From Rhizobium sp. ACO-34A (GTDB lineage Bacteria; Pseudomonadota; Alphaproteobacteria; Rhizobiales; Rhizobiaceae), in assembly GCA_002600635.1 (NCBI GenBank), contig CP021373.1, forward strand, positions 124,001-188,000: a stretch of DNA of 64,000 nt, written 5' to 3'. This document shows positions 59,872 through 64,000 of the stretch, piece by piece (position 1 is the stretch's first letter; each line of letters starts with the position of its first letter). The translations under genes and the position numbers were made by a program. Under the pieces are notes generated by a model. That model ran no database searches. It worked only from the letters and a program-made list of their open reading frames with translations, and was not told where the DNA came from.

Positions 59872-60157
59872 AATTCTGTGCGCGTAAATTTATTGGCCGA
59901 TCCGATGAAATATCGATGCTGTCATTCCGGTCAGGGGATTGATCGGGTCATGGTGCTGAAGAGTGCGAAAAGGCTTTGCTATCAAGCTATTTCGGTTGAA
60001 GGCTGAGCCTTCGTCGCGAGCCGGTGCTCCCCATGTATCACCATGGCAAGGGCGGGATGGCGAAGCGCTGCGGCAAAAGGCAGCATCGTCTCGTATGGTG
60101 GGTAATGTGCTTCCGCATCGCCGGCAGTCTGATGACAAGCCGTGCCGTCTCTCCCGA

Positions 60158-60254
60158 CGTCATCCTCGGCCTTATCCTCGGCCTCGTGCCGAGGATCTGC
60201 CCACGCCAGCAAAACCGAACGCTCGCAGATGCTTGGGACAGGCCGAGCATGACG
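60158..60254. repeat. Rhizobial palindromic repeat (CGTCATCCTCGG type)
   Basis: The ends are inverted: CGTCATCCTCGGCCTTATCC on the left and GGACAGGCCGAGCATGACG on the right, with an inner copy TGCCGAGGATCTGC. Elements of this type are common between rhizobial genes. Confidence 0.75.
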
Positions 60255-60327
60255 GTTGAGAGGTTTTTCGTCTTCGTCAGGGCAAGGGCGGCACGCGAAA
60301 TGCCGCCCCTTGATGATAAGCGGGGCC

Positions 60328-61152
60328 TTACAGATGTCCCGCGGCCCTGAGGATCGCCCGCGTCGCGGCAATGGCCATTTCCGCCCGGCCGAGTGCATCG
60401 ACCTTTTCGGCAAGCGCCCGGTGCGGGATCTCGACGCTGACGGTCACGTCCTTCGGGATGGCGCGGGCAAGGCCGAGAAGATCGATGCCGCCCTCTCCGG
60501 GAAAGAGGCGTTCGCCCCGGGCGATGCGGATCAGCCCCTCGTCGCTTGGATCGTAGGGCACGGCCCCGTCGCAGAACTGGACATAGTTGACCCTGTCCCG
60601 CGGTAGTGCCGCGATTTCCTCGAGCGTCGTCGCGGACCGGTCGTAATGCAGCGCATCGACCAGCACGCCGCCATTTTCATGGCCAGCCGCCTCGACGATC
60701 GAAAGCGCTGCCTTCAGGTCCGGGACGGCGGTCCAGGGCATGAACTCCAGATCGGCGGTCAGGCGATGACGGCCGGCAAGTTCGCAGAAGCGGGCGAAGC
60801 TTTCGGTGAGCCGCGCCCGGTCGGTATCGTCGCCGGCGACCAGCACATGCCGGGCGCCAAGCGCTTCGCAGCGTTCGCAGAATCGGGCGAAGAGATCCCA
60901 GTCGTTTTCGGCCTTGAGGCGGATGATCTCGACATCGCCGACTCTAACGCCGGTATCGGCAAGCGCCGAGCGTACCTCCTTCAGCACGCTTTCATCCGTC
61001 AGCAGCGGATAGTCCGGCTCGCCGCTGGCCGCGGCGGGCAGGATGCGCAGGCCGACCATCTGGTAACCAGCCTTGGCGGCAATGCGCACGGCTTCGACGG
61101 GACCGACCTCGAAGGTCGTCAGGAATGCGAGAGACAGCGCGTGCATGGTCAT
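60328..61152 (-). CDS. Sugar phosphate isomerase/epimerase-type TIM-barrel protein
   Basis: 274 residues, AP-endonuclease-2/xylose-isomerase fold. ALSLAFLTTFEVGPVEAVRI, HVLVAGDDTDRARLTESFAR, LEFMPWTAVPDLKAALSIVE and GVLVDALHYDRS give the metal Glu, Asp and His positions. Such proteins isomerise sugars or inositol derivatives, or cleave 3-dehydroshikimate-like acids. Its start overlaps the NIPSNAP stop (ATGA at 61149-61152); an internal ATG at 61146 is also possible. It is the last gene of a three-gene operon headed by the FAD-binding oxidoreductase. Confidence 0.85.
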   Translation of the reverse strand: MTMHALSLAFLTTFEVGPVEAVRIAAKAGYQMVGLRILPAAASGEPDYPLLTDESVLKEVRSALADTGVRVGDVEIIRLKAENDWDLFARFCERCEALGARHVLVAGDDTDRARLTESFARFCELAGRHRLTADLEFMPWTAVPDLKAALSIVEAAGHENGGVLVDALHYDRSATTLEEIAALPRDRVNYVQFCDGAVPYDPSDEGLIRIARGERLFPGEGGIDLLGLARAIPKDVTVSVEIPHRALAEKVDALGRAEMAIAATRAILRAAGHL

Positions 61153-61760
61153 TTCAGCGGCGAGAAGGCAAGCGGCAAGGCGATCTGGCTGGTCATGTCA
61201 GGGGTCAGCCAGTCCGGTCCGCCCTTCGGCGGCCACTTGCCGTCGGCGACGGATTTCGCGCGGGTCTCCGCGCGGGCGGCAAGGCTTTCATAGGGCCAGA
61301 TCTGCGTCAGGCGCGGCTCTCCGTCGAGACCGTACATGGCGACCGTCAATTTGGAATAGGCCTCGCGTTCCGGCACGGCGTCGGCCCACTTGCCCATGGT
61401 CGGCACGATGCCGTTGATCTTGGTGTGATAGGTGCGGAATTCGTAGATCGGGCCATGGGCGCCCGGTTCGACCGGCGGCAGGAAATCCAGTGCGCGATAG
61501 CTCTGCATGTCGAGCGAAACCAGATGCTCGACGCAGCCGAAGGGATTATCGCTCCTGAGCGCACGCTCGCGCTCGGCATAGAGATCTTCGAGGCTGTCGA
61601 AGGCGCGCAGCACGAACACGCGGTTCAGCGTGCCGATATCGGTGCCCCAGGCGCCGCAGAGCCGCCCCTTGCCTTCCTTCACCCAGGCCTCGATGGCGGG
61701 CGCTGCCTTGCCGGCGCCGAAGATCACCGTGTCGAGCGTTGCAAGTTCATAAAGGTTCAT
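61149..61760 (-). CDS. NIPSNAP-family protein
   Basis: 203 residues from ATG 61760. Two ferredoxin-like halves are seen: NLYELATLDTVIFGAGKAAP with LRAFDSLEDLYAERERALRS, and IYEFRTYHTKINGIVPTMG with IWPYESLAARAETRAKS. This is the NIPSNAP domain (dimeric alpha-beta barrel), often found in aromatic or steroid catabolic operons, sometimes as an isomerase or decarboxylase-like helper. Its function is not established. It overlaps both neighbours by 4 bases, so the three proteins are made together. Confidence 0.85.
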   Translation of the reverse strand: MNLYELATLDTVIFGAGKAAPAIEAWVKEGKGRLCGAWGTDIGTLNRVFVLRAFDSLEDLYAERERALRSDNPFGCVEHLVSLDMQSYRALDFLPPVEPGAHGPIYEFRTYHTKINGIVPTMGKWADAVPEREAYSKLTVAMYGLDGEPRLTQIWPYESLAARAETRAKSVADGKWPPKGGPDWLTPDMTSQIALPLAFSPLK

Positions 61761-63499
61761 GCCGTTTCCTCCTTTGAAGCGGTTTCGATGCCCTCGACGG
61801 GCTGGCCGGCCAGAATGCGGCCGGCGATATACCCGAAGGTCATGCCCGGACCGAGCGTGATGCCACCGGATGGATAGTTTCCGCCCATGACCGAAGACAT
61901 GTCGTTGCCGACGGCAAACAGGCCGGGCACGGGCTGGCCCGCACCATCCAGCACTCGCGCGGCCGGATCGGTCACGAGACCGGCGAAGGTGCCGAGCGAA
62001 CCGGGCACGATCTTCACGGCGTAGAACGGACCATGGTCGAGCGGGGCGAGCGATGGATTGGGGCCGTGCGCCGCATCGCCCTGCACCCGGTTGTAGACCG
62101 AGCGGCCGCGATGGAAATCCGGGTCTTCGCCGCGCGCCGCATAGCCGTTGAAGGCGCGGACGGTCTCTTCGAGCGCCTGCCCGTCGATGCCGCAGGCGCG
62201 GGCGAGTTCGCCAAGCGTTCGCCCGGACCTGAGATAGCCGGAGCGGATCGCCGGACCGACAGGAAAGGGAAAGGGTTTCGACCAGCCGAGACCCCAGCGG
62301 CGCTGCGCCGTGTGGTCCGCGATTAGCCATGCGACAGGCGGACGACCCGCAGGTGTTGCCAGGATCAGCGCCTTCATGAAGTCGTGATAGCTGTCCGCCT
62401 CGCTGACGAAGCGCCTGCCCTCCGGCGTGACCGCGATGATGCCGGGCTTGGCTCGCTCCACGAGATGGGGGAAATGCGCCGTCGTTCCATCCGGGCGCGG
62501 CACCACGGAGACGGGGGCGAGCGCAACGGACGAGGCGAGATCCTCCGCCACAGCACCGCCGGCCTTTTCCCCGAGCCGCAAGCCATCGCCTGTATTGCTG
62601 CGGGGAGCGGCGGAAAAATGCCCCTCACCGCCGCCTGCCTGCGTGGCCAGCGCATCGAGCCGGGCGGGATCGTGCGGAAAGCCGCCGGTTGCCAGCACCA
62701 CGCCGCGCGCCGCCCGCACCACGGTATCGCCGCCGGGTGTCGCAAGGCGCGCGCCGGTGATGCGGCCGCCATCGCGGATGAGTTCGATTGCCGGGGCGCT
62801 GTCGATCATGGTGACGGAGAGATCGAGTGCGGAACGTATCAGCCGGGCGACGAGCGCGTTGCCGTTAACGAGATGCATGCCGCGGCGATGGACGGCGAGG
62901 TCGCGAAAATGCCGGGCGAGACGCTTTACCGCATGCAGGGCCGAACCCGGCTTGCGCGATGCGTTGAAGAAATGCGCCATGTCCGCGCCGCTCGCGATCC
63001 CCATGCCGAAGGGGCTTGCGACATCCAACGGCGGCCGCAGCTTCTTCACCCATTCGCCCAGTCCGCGCCCGTCGTAAGGCAAGGCGGAGACCGAGCGACC
63101 GCCCTTCAACGAACCGGGTGTTTCATGGAAATCCGGGACTCGATTGCCGTCGATCCAACGGACGGTGGTGTTTGCGGCAAAGAAGGAGACCATCTCTGGC
63201 CCGTTGCGGAGAAAGGCGGCAAGACGGGGATCGGAAGCGCGGTTTCCAAGCTCGCTGCGCAGATATTCCATTGGACCTTCGGGGGACTCCTCGATGCCGG
63301 CCGCCCGCGCCAGCGGGTTGCGCGGGATCCAAAGCCAGCCGCCCGACCATGCGGACGTGCCGCCGAACTGGGCCTCCTTTTCGGCCACGACGACCTTGAG
63401 GCCGAAATGCGCGGCGGTCACTGCGGCGGCCAGTCCCGCCGCGCCCGAACCGATGACCAGTACATCGCACCCGAGGGTGCGTATCGATTGCCGTTCCAT
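61757..63499 (-). CDS. FAD-binding oxidoreductase (fumarate reductase / 3-ketosteroid dehydrogenase-like)
   Basis: 580 residues from ATG 63499, 8 bases after a GGGGAAG-type ribosome site. FAD fold CDVLVIGSGAAGLAAAVTAA at about 10-29, AEKEAQFGGTSAWSGGWLWI, VVLATGGFPHDPARL, and the C-terminal SGGITLGPGMTFGYIAGRIL. This flavin-adding family includes fumarate reductase-like enzymes, delta-1-ketosteroid dehydrogenases and tricarballylate-type dehydrogenases. No signal peptide. Its stop overlaps the NIPSNAP start. The adjacent IclR gene ends 72 bases upstream in the same direction. Confidence 0.9.
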   Translation of the reverse strand: MERQSIRTLGCDVLVIGSGAAGLAAAVTAAHFGLKVVVAEKEAQFGGTSAWSGGWLWIPRNPLARAAGIEESPEGPMEYLRSELGNRASDPRLAAFLRNGPEMVSFFAANTTVRWIDGNRVPDFHETPGSLKGGRSVSALPYDGRGLGEWVKKLRPPLDVASPFGMGIASGADMAHFFNASRKPGSALHAVKRLARHFRDLAVHRRGMHLVNGNALVARLIRSALDLSVTMIDSAPAIELIRDGGRITGARLATPGGDTVVRAARGVVLATGGFPHDPARLDALATQAGGGEGHFSAAPRSNTGDGLRLGEKAGGAVAEDLASSVALAPVSVVPRPDGTTAHFPHLVERAKPGIIAVTPEGRRFVSEADSYHDFMKALILATPAGRPPVAWLIADHTAQRRWGLGWSKPFPFPVGPAIRSGYLRSGRTLGELARACGIDGQALEETVRAFNGYAARGEDPDFHRGRSVYNRVQGDAAHGPNPSLAPLDHGPFYAVKIVPGSLGTFAGLVTDPAARVLDGAGQPVPGLFAVGNDMSSVMGGNYPSGGITLGPGMTFGYIAGRILAGQPVEGIETASKEETA

Positions 63500-63571
63500 T
63501 CTTCCCCGCCCATGTTCCCTATTTGGGTGCGCGTGGTGTCGGGACATCCCGGCGATGGAACGGCAGGCCGC

Positions 63572-64000
63572 TTACGCGGTCTTGCGATCCTTCGCGGGAG
63601 CCGGTTCCACGGCCTTCACGATTGCTTGAAAATACTGCGACCCGGCGGCCGCCTCTCCCAGTTCTGCCGCCGCCGCCTGAAGCGCCGGAGCCAGTTCCGC
63701 CATGCGTTCGGCCGTCATGCGCACCGCCGGTCCGGCGATGGAAAGACAGCCGAGAACAGGGCCATTCGTGTGATAGCGGACAGGCACAGCCATCGCGGCC
63801 ATGCCCGCGATGTAGCTGTCGACCGCCGTGGCGTAGCCGCGTGCGCGGGCTTCCGCCAGTTGTTCGAGAAGCAGCGTCAGGCTGCGCGGCGCATTCGGGC
63901 CAGTGCCCTCCGCCTGCCGCAGCAGACCCTGCCCGGCCACCCGCGACAGCGCCTCGTCGTCGCTCATCGTGGAAAGCCATGCCTTGCCGCCCGAAGAGCT
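63572..64000 (-). CDS. IclR-family transcriptional regulator, C-terminal part (start outside window)
   Basis: 143 codons are in the window, open to its edge. The reading frame includes GKAWLSTMSDDEALSRV at the boundary and the IclR effector-domain pattern GYATAVDSYIAGMAAMAVPV, GPVLGCLSIAGPAVRM, then LQAAAAELG. The DNA-binding half lies beyond the window. It is co-directional with the FAD-NIPSNAP-isomerase operon and probably regulates it. The tail KAVEPAPAKDRKTA is unremarkable. Confidence 0.88.
   Translation of the reverse strand, partial: SSSGGKAWLSTMSDDEALSRVAGQGLLRQAEGTGPNAPRSLTLLLEQLAEARARGYATAVDSYIAGMAAMAVPVRYHTNGPVLGCLSIAGPAVRMTAERMAELAPALQAAAAELGEAAAGSQYFQAIVKAVEPAPAKDRKTA

Larger units (their letters stand above)
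59758..60327. other. Gene-free interval upstream of the sugar ABC operon
   Basis: About 570 bases. The part next to the binding-protein gene is AT-rich and holds the candidate operator at 59848-59871 and the operon promoter. The left-out remainder contains a rhizobial palindromic repeat at 60158-60254. Open frames here (for example 60024-60350) cross the repeat and look spurious. Confidence 0.6.

Noticed and set aside
60024..60350. Possible 108-residue protein before the TIM-barrel gene
   Set aside because: It consists largely of the rhizobial repeat at 60158-60254.

Overview
The window is a high-GC, gene-dense stretch of an alphaproteobacterial genome, most likely Rhizobiaceae (Shinella, Rhizobium or Ensifer-like). 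This rests on the family content (solute ABC and TRAP importers, LysR/AraC/LacI/DeoR/IclR regulators) and on intergenic repeats of typical rhizobial form at 10435, 10580, 14841, 15825, 53901 and 60158. No rRNA, tRNA, transposase, phage gene or CRISPR was seen. The content looks like an accessory catabolic region of a chromosome or large secondary replicon. Species assignment is inference.

Region 1 (1-10370, +): a tightly packed operon with ATGA-type overlaps. It encodes an amidase (cut by the window edge), a PuuE-like allantoinase/deacetylase, an amidohydrolase, a flavin reductase, an Asp/Glu-racemase superfamily protein, an AraC regulator, an FAD monooxygenase-like enzyme, a protein carrying the archaeal ArcS motif PC-x3-KPY-x2-S-x2-H, a 4,5-dihydroxyphthalate decarboxylase-like protein and an 8-oxoguanine deaminase-like amidohydrolase. 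Together they suggest breakdown of a purine or related N-heterocycle.

Region 2 (10371-24404): two inverted repeat copies; an aminotransferase / acetylpolyamine amidohydrolase (frameshifted) / aldehyde dehydrogenase operon; a split ABC importer (ATPase +, fused double permease -, substrate-binding protein +) with a VOC protein; an old-yellow-enzyme oxidoreductase; an isochorismatase-family hydrolase; a nucleoside deaminase; a LysR regulator; and an adenosine/adenine deaminase.

Region 3 (24405-30318): a FUSC efflux-type membrane protein, PQQ glucose dehydrogenase with a TetR regulator directly downstream, and a decayed aromatic monooxygenase remnant.

Region 4 (30328-40881): a DeoR-controlled polyol-type operon read leftwards (TRAP small permease, large permease, binding protein, GlpA-like FAD enzyme with an iron-sulfur domain, a second flavoprotein, FGGY kinase), a ureidoglycine aminohydrolase-like cupin and a zinc alcohol dehydrogenase. 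The stretch 35.4-39.6 kb contains many one-base frameshifts with otherwise intact protein sequence. Three related 12-bp palindromes at 32-33 bp spacing lie in the DeoR/TRAP divergent region.

Region 5 (41178-52681): AraC and LysR regulators, then lysA-like decarboxylase, a complete Dpp-type peptide importer, a cytoplasmic YkuD L,D-transpeptidase-fold enzyme and a D-aminopeptidase. This looks like a dedicated system for importing and dismantling peptides that contain D-amino acids or diaminopimelate.

Region 6 (52782-64000, -): a LacI-regulated tagatose-type sugar operon (GatZ-family protein without GatY, PfkB kinase, ribose-type ABC importer), then a second operon of FAD-binding oxidoreductase, NIPSNAP protein and TIM-barrel isomerase beside an IclR regulator cut by the window end.
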